Source of the DNA: an uncultured Clostridia bacterium
GTDB taxonomy: Bacteria > Bacillota > Clostridia > Christensenellales > UBA1242
Length of the DNA stretch: 64,000 bases
Direction of reading: 5' to 3'
NCBI GenBank assembly: GCA_947382485.1
Contig: CANCYS010000002.1
Location: 62,001-126,000 of the forward strand
Numbering within the stretch: the stretch's first letter is position 1; every line of letters begins with the position of its first letter. Of this stretch, positions 32,150 to 41,552 are shown in pieces. A program made the translations under genes and the position numbers. Below the pieces are notes generated by a model, which saw only the letters and a list, made by a program, of their open reading frames with translations, was not told the DNA's origin and did not search any database.

Positions 32150-33145
32150 GTGGACGCATTTAATTACATAATTGATAAGGCAAAGCATATAAACAAAAAA
32201 ATTATATTAACAGAAACCGAAGACCAAAGAATAATTGACGCTGCAAACATGGCAGGCGAAATGGGTCTTTGTGAAGTTGTTCTTCTTGGAGATGAAACAG
32301 AACTTTCAAGCAAAATAAGTGAAAAAGCAAAAGCAAATATCACTTTTGTAAATCCATTAATAGCATCAGAAAAGCAAGAAGAGTATGTAGCACTTTTGGT
32401 AGAACTCAGAAAAGCAAAAGGCATGACAGAAGAAATTGCAAGAGAGCAAGTAAAAAACAAACTTGTTTATGCAATGTTAATGCTCAGAAGTGGTGATGCA
32501 GATGGCGTAGTGTCAGGAGCAATCACACATACAGCAGAAGTATTAAGATATGCTTTCCAAATAGTTGGAACAAAACAAGGCGTAAAAAAGGTTTCATCAG
32601 TTTTCATAATGGAATCACCAAATGAAAATTATGGTGAAAATGGATTCTTGGTTTTTGCAGATTGTGGCGTAAATCCAAATCCAACAGATGTAGAACTTGC
32701 AGAAATAGCAAATCTTTCAAGTGAAACAGCAAAAAATATTTGTGGAATGGATCCAAAAGTTGCATTGCTCACATATTCAACCAAATCTGGTGATGAAATG
32801 AAAGATGAAAATGTTTGCAAAGTAAAAAGAGCACTTGAAATTGCAAAAACTGAATATCCAAATCTTGCAATTGATGGTGAACTTCAAGCAGATGCAGCAC
32901 TTGTTCCAAGCGTTGCAAAACTCAAAAGTCCAAATTCAACTGTTGCAGGAAATGCAAATGTATTGATTTTCCCAGACCTTAATGCTGGAAACATTTCATA
33001 TAAACTAGTTCAAAGACTTGCAGGTGTTAGAGCAGTTGGGCCAATTTTACAAGGTCTTGCAAAACCAGTAAACGACCTTTCTCGTGGAACAAATGCAGAA
33101 GAAATCGTGCTTTGTATGGCAATCACAATTCTTCAATCAAATTAA
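32150..33145 (+). CDS. pta: Phosphate acetyltransferase
   Basis: A 331-residue enzyme converting acetyl-CoA and phosphate to acetyl phosphate. The start is GTG at 32150, behind TAGGAG. Landmarks are ILTETEDQRIIDAANM, SGAITHTAEVLRYAFQIVGT (about 120-139), FADCGVNPNPT and the C-terminal NVLIFPDLNAGNISYKLVQRL (about 271-291) with the CoA-binding region. Full length, no insertion. It lies 37 bases upstream of ackA, the classical ATP-yielding acetate pathway. Confidence 0.95.
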   Translation: MDAFNYIIDKAKHINKKIILTETEDQRIIDAANMAGEMGLCEVVLLGDETELSSKISEKAKANITFVNPLIASEKQEEYVALLVELRKAKGMTEEIAREQVKNKLVYAMLMLRSGDADGVVSGAITHTAEVLRYAFQIVGTKQGVKKVSSVFIMESPNENYGENGFLVFADCGVNPNPTDVELAEIANLSSETAKNICGMDPKVALLTYSTKSGDEMKDENVCKVKRALEIAKTEYPNLAIDGELQADAALVPSVAKLKSPNSTVAGNANVLIFPDLNAGNISYKLVQRLAGVRAVGPILQGLAKPVNDLSRGTNAEEIVLCMAITILQSN

Positions 33146-33182
33146 AAATAAAAAATATTAAAAAAAATTTTAAGGAGAAAAT

Positions 33183-34382
33183 ATGAAAATATTAGTAATC
33201 AATGCTGGAAGTTCGTCACTCAAATATCAAGTTATTGACACAGCAGAAGAAAAAGTAATCACAAAAGGTCTTTGCGAAAGAATTGGCATTGACGGTAGAC
33301 ATGAAAACAAAACAAATGGAGTAAAGTCAGTTGAAGAAGTTACCATGAAAAATCATGGTGACGCACTCAAAGTAGTTGTAAATTGTCTTTTAAGTGACAA
33401 AGTCCCAGCAATAAATTCTCTTGAAGACATTGAAGCAGTTGGTCACAGAGTTTTGCATGCTGGTGAAAAATTCAATGACTCAGTTGTCATCACACCAAGC
33501 GTTTTAGGTGAACTTGAAGAACTCATTCCACTTGGACCACTTCATCAACCAGCAAACATTTCAGGAATCAAAGCTTGTGAAGAACTTCTTCCAGGAGTTC
33601 CACAAGTAGCAGTTTTTGATACAACTTTCCATTCAACAATGCCTGCATATGCTTATAGATATGCAATTCCAAAAGAAGCTTACACAAAATGGGGAATCAG
33701 AAAATATGGTTTCCATGGAACAAGCCACAAATATATAGCTGGTGAACTTGAAAAACTTTGCGAAAAGAAAGGAAACTTCATCATTTGTCACATTGGAAAT
33801 GGTGCAAGCATTTCTGCAATAAAAGAAGGTAAATGTGTAGACACAACCATGGGTTACACACCACTCGAAGGTGTAATGATGGGTTCAAGGTCAGGTGATG
33901 TAGATCCTTCAATTTGTGAAAGAATCATGAAAGAAACAGGCATGACAATAACAGAAACAATCAACTATCTCAATAAAAAGAGTGGACTACTCGGTGTTTC
34001 TGGCATCAGCGAAGACATGAGAGATATTGAAAATATCGCATTCAGCGATGAACAAAGTGAAAGAGCAGATGATTGCAGACTTTCACTTGAAATGCATGCA
34101 TACAAAGTTAAAAAATACATTGGTTCATACATCGCAGCACTTGGTCATGTTGATGCAATAGCATTCACAGCAGGCGTAGGCGAAAGAGGAGCAATGTATC
34201 GTGAATCAGTTTTAACAGGTCTTGAAGAACTCGGAATTGTTTTTGATAAAGAGAAAAATTATAGCAAAGATCATGCAGAACAATTCTTAATTTCTGCTGA
34301 CAATTCAAAAATCAAAGTTTATGTAATCCCAACAGATGAAGAACTCATGATAGCAAAAGACACTGAAAGACTTGCAAAGTAA
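33183..34382 (+). CDS. ackA: Acetate kinase
   Basis: A 399-residue ASKHA kinase making ATP and acetate from acetyl phosphate. Signature 1 is ILVINAGSSSLKYQ (residues 3-16). GHRVLHAGEKF, FDTTFHSTMP (about 146-155), KYGFHGTSHKYI (about 175-186), CHIGNGASISA and FTAGVGERGA (about 322-331) are complete. AAGGAG precedes ATG. With pta it marks fermentation to acetate. Confidence 0.97.
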   Translation: MKILVINAGSSSLKYQVIDTAEEKVITKGLCERIGIDGRHENKTNGVKSVEEVTMKNHGDALKVVVNCLLSDKVPAINSLEDIEAVGHRVLHAGEKFNDSVVITPSVLGELEELIPLGPLHQPANISGIKACEELLPGVPQVAVFDTTFHSTMPAYAYRYAIPKEAYTKWGIRKYGFHGTSHKYIAGELEKLCEKKGNFIICHIGNGASISAIKEGKCVDTTMGYTPLEGVMMGSRSGDVDPSICERIMKETGMTITETINYLNKKSGLLGVSGISEDMRDIENIAFSDEQSERADDCRLSLEMHAYKVKKYIGSYIAALGHVDAIAFTAGVGERGAMYRESVLTGLEELGIVFDKEKNYSKDHAEQFLISADNSKIKVYVIPTDEELMIAKDTERLAK

Positions 34383-34413
34383 TTTTGCACAAATTTAATT
34401 TGTAAAAATCTAA

Positions 34414-34442
34414 TTGACAAAATATAAAACTTGTTGTATTAT
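34414..34442 (+). promoter_or_regulatory. Promoter of rpmF
   Basis: Consensus TTGACA (34414-34419), 17-base spacer, TATTAT (34437-34442), about 90 bases before the rpmF start. Nothing resembling a gene fills the ackA-rpmF gap. Confidence 0.7.
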
Positions 34443-34530
34443 TATCTTGTTTTGTTACGAGATATGTAAAATATAGCGTAGAATGAATAATTTGATGCCT
34501 TAAATGGCTCGAAATATAGGAGGAGAAATA

Positions 34531-34722
34531 ATGGCAGTTCCAAAGCGTAAAAGTTCAAAAACAAGAGGTAGAACAAGAATTGCTAACTGGAAAGCAACTG
34601 CACCAACACTTGTAGAATGCCCACAATGTCATGAAATGAAAAGATCACATGTTGTATGCCCAAGTTGTGGATACTATGATGGTGAAAAAAAAGTTGCAGT
34701 TAAAGCAGACGAAAAGAAATAG
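34531..34722 (+). CDS. rpmF: 50S ribosomal protein L32
   Basis: A 63-residue protein starting at the ATG behind AGGAGG (MAVPKRKSSKTRGRTR). It has a zinc-finger pair CPQCHEMKRSHVVCPSCGYY (about residues 29-48), i.e. the C+ form of L32. The yceD (DUF177) gene that often precedes rpmF is absent here. Own promoter and terminator. Confidence 0.96.
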   Translation: MAVPKRKSSKTRGRTRIANWKATAPTLVECPQCHEMKRSHVVCPSCGYYDGEKKVAVKADEKK

Positions 34723-34753
34723 TCAGTTTGCATTTAAGTAAGCAAAAATTTGT

Positions 34754-34782
34754 AAAAAGAGCCTTTAAAGGCTCTTTTTTTG
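34754..34782 (+). terminator. Rho-independent terminator of rpmF
   Basis: AAAAAGAGCC-TTTAAA-GGCTCTTTTT plus T's. Confidence 0.85.
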
Positions 34783-34848
34783 TGTAAATTATTTGGAAAT
34801 ATATTATATTTATTATATAATTATATTGTCTGAAATTAGGAGAAATTT

Positions 34849-35883
34849 ATGAAAATAGTTATTGACGCATTTGGTGGCGACTATTCACCAAGCGAAATTG
34901 TTAAAGGTGCAGTCACAGCCGTAAATTTAATTGACGAAGTTGAAATCATCTTAACAGGTGATAAAGAAAAGATAGAAAACGAATTAAAAGAAATTGGATA
35001 CACTGGCACAAAAATTGAAATTGTTCATGCACCAGATGTAATTTCTTGCGATGATTCGCCAACAATGGCAATCAGAAGAAAATCTGAAAGTTCACTTGTA
35101 AAAGCACTCAGCATTTTAAAAGAACAAGATGACGTTGTCGGAATGGTCAGTGCAGGAAGCACAGGTGCAGTTCTTGCAGGTGGCTTATTTATTGTTGGAA
35201 GAATGGAAGGTGTAAAAAGACCAGCCCTTGCACCATTTTTGCCTACACTTTTTGAAGATAAAAAAACACTGCTCATTGATTGTGGAGCAAATGTAGATTC
35301 AAAACCAGAATATCTTCTTCAATTCGCAATCATGGGTTCAATCTATGTAAAAGCAATGCGTGGAGTTGAAAATCCAAAGGTTGTGCTTCTTTCAAATGGT
35401 GTTGAAGAGAGCAAAGGAAATGACCTTGTTCATAAAGCACATGAACTTCTCAAAAATTGTCCAGAAATAAATTTCTGTGGAAACATTGAAGGAAGAGATT
35501 TGCTTTCAGGTGAGTTTGATGTAATAGTCACAGATGGTTTTGCTGGAAATGTAGCAATGAAATCTGCGGAAAGCACAATCAACACATTCACAGCAGTTTT
35601 AAAACAAGAAATAAAGTCAGGTGGACTTGGCTCAAAAATTGGTGGACTCTTGCTAAAAAATACATTTAAAAAATTAAAACATAGAATCAACTACACCGAA
35701 GTTGGCGGTTCCCCATTTTTAGGTCTTGAAAAAATTCTCATCAAATCACATGGTTCAAGCAAAGCAAAAACAATCTACACTTGTGTTTTGCAAATCATGG
35801 AAATTCATAAATCAAACTACATTCAAAACATGCGTGAAGGCATAGCAAAATCAAATGTAATTGAGGGTGAAAGTGATAAATAA
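34849..35883 (+). CDS. plsX: Phosphate acyltransferase PlsX
   Basis: A 344-residue enzyme making acyl-phosphate from acyl-ACP for phospholipid synthesis. It begins KIVIDAFGGDYSP (the family's D-x-GGD motif) and contains VSAGSTGAVLAGGLFIVGR (about 101-119), IDCGANVD, and VTDGFAGNVAMKSAE (about 226-240). It overlaps the start of rnc by 11 bases, so the two are translationally coupled. Confidence 0.95.
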   Translation: MKIVIDAFGGDYSPSEIVKGAVTAVNLIDEVEIILTGDKEKIENELKEIGYTGTKIEIVHAPDVISCDDSPTMAIRRKSESSLVKALSILKEQDDVVGMVSAGSTGAVLAGGLFIVGRMEGVKRPALAPFLPTLFEDKKTLLIDCGANVDSKPEYLLQFAIMGSIYVKAMRGVENPKVVLLSNGVEESKGNDLVHKAHELLKNCPEINFCGNIEGRDLLSGEFDVIVTDGFAGNVAMKSAESTINTFTAVLKQEIKSGGLGSKIGGLLLKNTFKKLKHRINYTEVGGSPFLGLEKILIKSHGSSKAKTIYTCVLQIMEIHKSNYIQNMREGIAKSNVIEGESDK

Positions 35884-36550
35884 TGAAAGTTTGTTAGAAG
35901 TCGAAAAAATCATTGGTTATAGTTTTAAGTCCAAAAATCTTCTTAAAACCTCACTCACACATTCAAGCTATTCAAATGAGCATAAAGTTGAATCAAATGA
36001 AAAGTTAGAATTTTTGGGTGACGCTGTAATTGAGTTTATCATCACTGAAATTTTGTATAAAGAGTTCAGTGGCAAAGAAGGTGACTTGTCAAAAATGAGA
36101 GCTTTGGTTGTCAGTGAAAAACCGCTTGCAGAAGCAGTGACAAAGTTTGGGCTTGATAAGTTTTTGATAAAAGGTGTGGGTGAAAGCCGAAACACAACCC
36201 CATCAAATGCAATTAAATGTGATTTGTATGAAGCACTTTGTGGAGCAATTTATCTCGATGGTGGAATAAACGAAACAAAAAAGTTCTTTATAAAAACTGT
36301 TGGAGATAAAATACAAGACTTAAAACTTAATGGTTACATTGATGACCCAAAAACCAGACTTCAAGAAATGCTTAAAAATGCAAAAATAGTTTATAGCACC
36401 AGCAAACATGGTGAAGACCACATGCCAACTTATAAAACAATAGTATACATAAATGGTGAAAAAGCTGGCTCAGGAAGTGGCACAAATAAACGCCTTGCAG
36501 AAGAAAATTCAGCAAGCGACGCAATCTCAAATTTAAAATTCGATAAATAG
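35873..36550 (+). CDS. rnc: Ribonuclease III
   Basis: A 225-residue endonuclease cutting double-stranded RNA such as rRNA precursors. No ATG is in frame; GTG at 35873, preceded by GAGGG, is the best start. The catalytic signature is NEKLEFLGDAVIEFIITEILYKEF (about 40-63). YEALCGAIYLDGG holds the second acidic pair, and a C-terminal dsRBD runs from about 148 (DPKTRLQEMLK...GSGTNKRLAEENSASDAI). It overlaps plsX and lies nine bases before smc. Confidence 0.93.
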   Translation: MINNESLLEVEKIIGYSFKSKNLLKTSLTHSSYSNEHKVESNEKLEFLGDAVIEFIITEILYKEFSGKEGDLSKMRALVVSEKPLAEAVTKFGLDKFLIKGVGESRNTTPSNAIKCDLYEALCGAIYLDGGINETKKFFIKTVGDKIQDLKLNGYIDDPKTRLQEMLKNAKIVYSTSKHGEDHMPTYKTIVYINGEKAGSGSGTNKRLAEENSASDAISNLKFDK

Positions 36551-36559
36551 GAAAAACAA

Positions 36560-39500
36560 ATGAATTTCGAAAAGATAGACATATATGGTTTTAAATCATT
36601 TGCAGATAAAGTTGAAATAAAGTTTGAATCAGGAATCACCGCAATCGTTGGACCAAATGGTTGTGGAAAGAGTAACGTTGCCGATTCAATTCGTTTTGTA
36701 ATGGGTGAACAGAGTGCAAAGTCAATGCGTGGTTCATCAATGATGGACGTAATATTTAATGGAACAGAAAAAAGAAAAGCACAAAGTTATTGTGAAGTAT
36801 CTTTGTATTTTGACAACTCAAAAAAGATTTTCAAACTTGACTATGATGAAGTCATTTTAACCAGAAAACTTTATAAAAGCGGTGAAAGTGAATATTTAAT
36901 CAACAAAAATGTATGTAGAAGAAAAGACATCATTGATGCTTTCCGTGACATTGGTCTTGGAAAAGAAAGTTACTGCGTAATCGGTCAAGGAAAAATTGAT
37001 AGCCTTCTTTCTGCTAAACCAGAAGATAGAAGAAATGTCTTTGAAGAAGCCGCAGGAATTTCAAAATTCAAAGAAGAAAAAAATCAGTCAGAGTCAAAAC
37101 TTTCAAGAGTAAATGAAAATTTAACAAGAATAAATGACATTTTGTCAGAACTTGAAAAGCAAATTGGGCCACTCAAAAATCAAGCAGAAAATGCAAAAAT
37201 TTTCCTTGACCTTTCAAATAGGTTAAAAGAACTTGAAATAAACATATATGTTTATGAGTATGACCATTCAAGCGAAGAAAAACAAAAAATCTATGATGTT
37301 ATAAAATCAATAGATGAAGAACTTGCATTAAGACAAGCAGAGTTTGAAAAAGCAGTTGCAGACTATGAAAGCAGTCAAAATCAAATCACAATGCTTGATG
37401 ACACCATCAACAACCTTCGTGATGAACTTTTAAATTTAACAGTTGCTCTTGAAAAACAAAACGGCGAAGTTAAACTTTTCAATGAAAAAATCTCAATTTT
37501 GAAAGAACAAAATGAAAGATTGCTTGGAAACATTGAACATGGAAAGTTTGTCATTGAAAACAATAATAAACAAACCGAAAAATTGCAAAATGACATTCAA
37601 GTTTTGCAAAATCAAATCAGTAATGATGAAAATGAACAAAAGTCCCTTGAAAGTAATTATAGGGTAACTCTTGAAAAATTAAGCCTTGGTGAAGCAAGTG
37701 CAGAAAGTTATGATAGTGCATTATATTCAACACTTGAAAAATCAGGAGACATCAAGTCAAATCTTTTCAGATTCCAAACAGAACTTAATTCGTTAAAAGA
37801 AAAACAAACAGAAATTTCTCGTGAAAAAGACTCATGCGAAACTGAAATCAGAAACTATCAGTCAAAGATATCATTAGGTGAAGATGAAATTAATAAAATT
37901 GCTGGAAAAATTGATTTAAAAACAAATGAAAAGTCTCAAATTGCTGGAAAAATTAATCAATTTAATGAAGAATATAATGATATCACAGAAAAAGTTGATG
38001 CAAAAAGAGTTGAATATCATTCAAGTTTAAGTAAATATAATGTCCTTTCAGAAATGAAAGAATATAACGAAGGTTACGCAATAAGCGTAAAAAGACTTTT
38101 AGAGCAAGCACAAAATGGCACAAGCATTGGTGGAAAAGTCATTGGTGTTGTTGCTCAACTTATGAAAGTTCCAGCAACCTATGAAGTTGCCATTGAAATG
38201 GCACTTGGTGCAAGCGTCCAAAACATAGTCACAGAAAACGAAGAAGACGCAAAATCACTCATCAGTTATCTTAAAAATAATAGGTTTGGAAGAGTAACAT
38301 TCCTTCCAATCGCAGGAGTAAAGGAAAGATATCTTTCAGCAAATGTTGAGTCAAAACTTTCAATGAGGGGTGTGCTTGGCGTTGCAAGTGACCTTGTTGA
38401 ATATGACGCAAAATATAGCAAAGTGTTCAGAAGTTTGCTTGGTTCAACAATCATCATTGACAACATTGACAATGCTGTTGAATTTTCTCGTGCAACTGGC
38501 TACATGACAAAGATAGTAACACTTGAAGGCGATGTAATCAGCCCACAAGGTTCAATCACTGGTGGAAGCAGAAAAGAAAATGCAACAAACTTGATTGGTC
38601 GTGACAGAGAAATTGAAACATTAAAAGTAAAACTTGAAGACCTTAAAATTGAAATAGGCGAACTCACAAAAGAACAGGAAAGAATAAAAAATCAAAGCAG
38701 TCAACAGTCAGCATTGTATGAAAAAGTTGTTGATGAAATTCATGTTCTTGAAATGGAAAAAGCAAAACAAGAGGAACTCGTTGATTCTCTTGAAAGTCAA
38801 AAAGAAGACTTAGAGAAAGAACTTGTAGACTTTGACATCAACTTTGATGCAGTTCTTGATAAAATTGATTTCGTATCACAAGAAATTGAAAGAATTTCAA
38901 AAGAACAAGTAAGCATAAACAGTCAAAAAACACAGGCTTCTGAAAGCAAAAAGCAAGCCAGCGACAACTATGGTAAACTAAGAACACAAAGAGATGAAAT
39001 ATTTGAAAAACTCGGTGACATAAAAATCAAAATTGAAGCCGAAAGAAATGATTTAAAAAATCTTGAAAGTGAACTTGAAAGAATTGCAATTTCGACTGCT
39101 GAAAATGAACATAGGGCAAAAGAAACATTGTTAGAAGTTCAAAAAAATAATTCAGAAATTGCAAAATATCAGCAAAGCATAGATGATGTGCTTGCTGCAA
39201 GTGCATTCACTTCAAGCAATAAAAAAGTTGAACTCGTTCGTGAAAAAATTGCATCAGTTTCAGATGATAAAAAGAAATTCCAAGAAGAAATGAATAAGGC
39301 CGATGGCAACAAAATGCTTCTTGCTGGTGAAATTCAAAGAGCACATGACAAAAAGGCAAAAGAAGAAAATCAACTCGTAAAAATTGATACAGAACTTGAA
39401 AACCTTCAAAATAGGGTTTGGGAAGAATATCAACTCACTTATGGTGATGCAAAGGCGTTTGCAGTCGAAGGGTTTGACATAAAGGCTGGAACAGAAGAAT

Positions 39501-40153
39501 GCATAAACATCAAAAGACAGATTCAAAAACTTGGAAATGTCAATGTAAGTGCAATTGAAGACATCAAAACAGTTTCAGAAAGATATGAAGACATGAATAG
39601 CCAAAGAGATGACCTTGTCAAAGCACAAAACGATTTGAATGTCATCATTCGTGATTTAACTTCAAAAATGGAAGAAAAATTCAAAGAATGTTTTGAAAGT
39701 ATCAGAAAGAATTTCCAAGTCATTTTCAAAGAACTTTTTGGTGGTGGAAAGGCAGATATTGGTCTTGATGATGAAAATAATGTTCTTGAATGCGGAATCA
39801 ATATCATTGCAGAGCCACCAGGCAAAAAACTTCAAAACATTTCACTTCTTTCTGGTGGTGAAAAAGCACTCACAGCCGTTGCAATACTTTTCTCAATACT
39901 AAAACTTCGTGCAATGCCATTCTGCGTTTTGGACGAAATTGAGGCAGCCCTTGACGATGCGAATGTTGAAAGATATGCGAAATATCTTCACCGATTCAGT
40001 GGTGACACACAATTCATTGTCATCACACACAGAAAACCAACAATGGAACTTGCCGATGCACTTTATGGTGTAACCATGGAAGAAAAGGGTGTGTCAAAGG
40101 TTGTTTCAGTAAAACTTTCAGAAGCAATCAAAATTGATGGTGGTGAAGCATAA
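36560..40153 (+). CDS. smc: Chromosome segregation ATPase SMC
   Basis: A 1197-residue SMC. The N-terminal ATPase half has GPNGCGKSNVADSIRFVMGEQSAK (Walker A about 32-39). Long coiled coils surround a hinge at about 510-670 (GGKVIGVVAQLMKVP... to GSITGGSRKE). The C-terminal half has the signature LLSGGEKALTAVAILFSIL (about 1095-1113) and Walker B FCVLDEIEAALDDANV. It forms the condensin core with ScpAB to organise the chromosome. Position between rnc and ftsY is the classical Bacillota order. Confidence 0.97.
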   Translation: MNFEKIDIYGFKSFADKVEIKFESGITAIVGPNGCGKSNVADSIRFVMGEQSAKSMRGSSMMDVIFNGTEKRKAQSYCEVSLYFDNSKKIFKLDYDEVILTRKLYKSGESEYLINKNVCRRKDIIDAFRDIGLGKESYCVIGQGKIDSLLSAKPEDRRNVFEEAAGISKFKEEKNQSESKLSRVNENLTRINDILSELEKQIGPLKNQAENAKIFLDLSNRLKELEINIYVYEYDHSSEEKQKIYDVIKSIDEELALRQAEFEKAVADYESSQNQITMLDDTINNLRDELLNLTVALEKQNGEVKLFNEKISILKEQNERLLGNIEHGKFVIENNNKQTEKLQNDIQVLQNQISNDENEQKSLESNYRVTLEKLSLGEASAESYDSALYSTLEKSGDIKSNLFRFQTELNSLKEKQTEISREKDSCETEIRNYQSKISLGEDEINKIAGKIDLKTNEKSQIAGKINQFNEEYNDITEKVDAKRVEYHSSLSKYNVLSEMKEYNEGYAISVKRLLEQAQNGTSIGGKVIGVVAQLMKVPATYEVAIEMALGASVQNIVTENEEDAKSLISYLKNNRFGRVTFLPIAGVKERYLSANVESKLSMRGVLGVASDLVEYDAKYSKVFRSLLGSTIIIDNIDNAVEFSRATGYMTKIVTLEGDVISPQGSITGGSRKENATNLIGRDREIETLKVKLEDLKIEIGELTKEQERIKNQSSQQSALYEKVVDEIHVLEMEKAKQEELVDSLESQKEDLEKELVDFDINFDAVLDKIDFVSQEIERISKEQVSINSQKTQASESKKQASDNYGKLRTQRDEIFEKLGDIKIKIEAERNDLKNLESELERIAISTAENEHRAKETLLEVQKNNSEIAKYQQSIDDVLAASAFTSSNKKVELVREKIASVSDDKKKFQEEMNKADGNKMLLAGEIQRAHDKKAKEENQLVKIDTELENLQNRVWEEYQLTYGDAKAFAVEGFDIKAGTEECINIKRQIQKLGNVNVSAIEDIKTVSERYEDMNSQRDDLVKAQNDLNVIIRDLTSKMEEKFKECFESIRKNFQVIFKELFGGGKADIGLDDENNVLECGINIIAEPPGKKLQNISLLSGGEKALTAVAILFSILKLRAMPFCVLDEIEAALDDANVERYAKYLHRFSGDTQFIVITHRKPTMELADALYGVTMEEKGVSKVVSVKLSEAIKIDGGEA

Positions 40154-40195
40154 AAATAAAATTACTTATCAAAATTAAAAGATATAGGAGCAAAT

Positions 40196-41095
40196 ATGGG
40201 ATTTTTTTCTAGACTTGTCAGTGGATTAAAAAACACAAAAAAATCATTATCTGAAAAGTTTAAATATATATTCACAGGCAATGAAATTGATGAAGATTTT
40301 TTTGAAGAACTTGAATATGTTTTAATCAGTGCAGACATAGGCACAAGTACAACAGAAGAAATATTAAATGAACTAAAAAGTCAGATAAAAGCAAAAAAAC
40401 TCAAAAAAACAGAAGACTGTAAAGTTCTTTTAAAGGAAATTATCACAAACATTTTGCTTGAAAATGAATCACCAAAATTCACATATCCTCTTGCAATATT
40501 AGTAGTTGGTGTCAATGGTGTGGGAAAAACCACAACCATTGGAAAACTTGCTCAAAAGTTCACAGACATGAAAAAAAAGGTAGTCATTGCAGGTGCAGAC
40601 ACTTTCAGAGCAGCAGCTGGTGATCAACTCAAAGTCTGGGCTGATAGAGTTAAAGCAAAATACATTTCTGGCGAGCAAGGTGCAGACGCATCAGCAGTGG
40701 TGTTTGATGCAATTTCATCTGCAAAGTCAAAGGACGCAGATGTCATATTAATTGACACCGCAGGAAGGTTGCACAACAAATCAAATTTGATGGCAGAACT
40801 CCAAAAAATTGGAAAAGTTGTAAGCCGTGAATATCCAGAAGCAGAGTATCACAAACTCATTGTAGTTGATGGAACAACAGGTCAAAATGCCATGAGCCAA
40901 GTCAAACTTTTTGATGAAGCAGTTGGCTTAACCGACATTTGTGTAACAAAGTTAGACGGCACAAGCAAAGGTGGTTTCGTTGTAGAACTTGCAAACATGG
41001 GCGAATTTGCACTTAGGTATATTGGTGTAGGAGAGTCAGCCGATGACCTTCTTGATTTTGATGCCAAAGATTTTGTCGATGCCATATTTGAATAA
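40196..41095 (+). CDS. ftsY: Signal recognition particle receptor FtsY
   Basis: A 299-residue SRP-type GTPase docking ribosome-SRP complexes at the membrane. A short N domain (no long acidic A domain) precedes the G domain: G1 GVNGVGKTTTIGK (about 103-115), DTFRAAAGDQL (about 139-149), DTAGRLHNKSNLM (about 185-197), TKLDGTSKGG (about 251-260) and GVGESADDLLDFDAKDFV at the end. The N-terminal MGFFSRLVSGL can form the amphipathic lipid-binding helix. Confidence 0.96.
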   Translation: MGFFSRLVSGLKNTKKSLSEKFKYIFTGNEIDEDFFEELEYVLISADIGTSTTEEILNELKSQIKAKKLKKTEDCKVLLKEIITNILLENESPKFTYPLAILVVGVNGVGKTTTIGKLAQKFTDMKKKVVIAGADTFRAAAGDQLKVWADRVKAKYISGEQGADASAVVFDAISSAKSKDADVILIDTAGRLHNKSNLMAELQKIGKVVSREYPEAEYHKLIVVDGTTGQNAMSQVKLFDEAVGLTDICVTKLDGTSKGGFVVELANMGEFALRYIGVGESADDLLDFDAKDFVDAIFE

Positions 41096-41097
41096 AG

Positions 41098-41119
41098 GTT
41101 AGCATTTGCTAACTTTTTA
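41098..41119 (+). terminator. Rho-independent terminator of the plsX-rnc-smc-ftsY run
   Basis: GTTAGC-ATTT-GCTAAC followed by TTTTTAT, three bases after the ftsY stop. Confidence 0.75.
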
Positions 41120-41135
41120 TTTTAGCAAAAAATTG

Positions 41136-41164
41136 TTGACAAACTGTAATCAATATGTTAGTAT
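41136..41164 (+). promoter_or_regulatory. Promoter of ylxM-ffh
   Basis: Consensus TTGACA (41136-41141), 17-base spacer, TAGTAT (41159-41164). The 5' leader then holds a small GTAAAG/CTTTAC hairpin before ATG at 41206. Confidence 0.6.
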
Positions 41165-41205
41165 ATGTAAAGTAAATTTGCTTTACAAAAAAGAAGGAAA
41201 TAAAA

Positions 41206-41541
41206 ATGCAGATTGAAGAAAGAAACAATTACATAACTTTGTATGATTTGTATGGAAGCTTGCTTTCAAAAAAACAAGCCGAAGTTATGGATAAATACTT
41301 AAATCTTGATTTAAGTGAAAGTGAACTTGCCGAACTTAGCGGTGAAACAAGACAATCTGTGCATGATGCCATTGTAAAAGCAAAAAAGCAATTAAATGAG
41401 TTTGAAGAAAAACTTGGCATTGCTAATGCGAATGAAAATTTGAAAAATTCACTTGAAATTGTTAAAAATTTAATTGTAAGTGAAAACTTAAATAAAGAAC
41501 AAATAACAAGTAAACTAGATGATATAATAAATAAAATTTAA
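41206..41541 (+). CDS. ylxM: YlxM-type helix-turn-helix protein
   Basis: A 111-residue protein of the UPF0122/YlxM family, a sigma-70 region-4-like HTH encoded beside ffh and able to stimulate SRP GTPase in some species. ITLYDLYGSLLSKKQAEVMDKYLNLDLSESELAE (about 9-42) and ETRQSVHDAIVKAKKQL (about 47-63) form the helices. The 40-residue C-terminal extension is charged. ffh follows after 11 bases. Confidence 0.9.
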   Translation: MQIEERNNYITLYDLYGSLLSKKQAEVMDKYLNLDLSESELAELSGETRQSVHDAIVKAKKQLNEFEEKLGIANANENLKNSLEIVKNLIVSENLNKEQITSKLDDIINKI

Positions 41542-41552
41542 GGAGAAAATTT

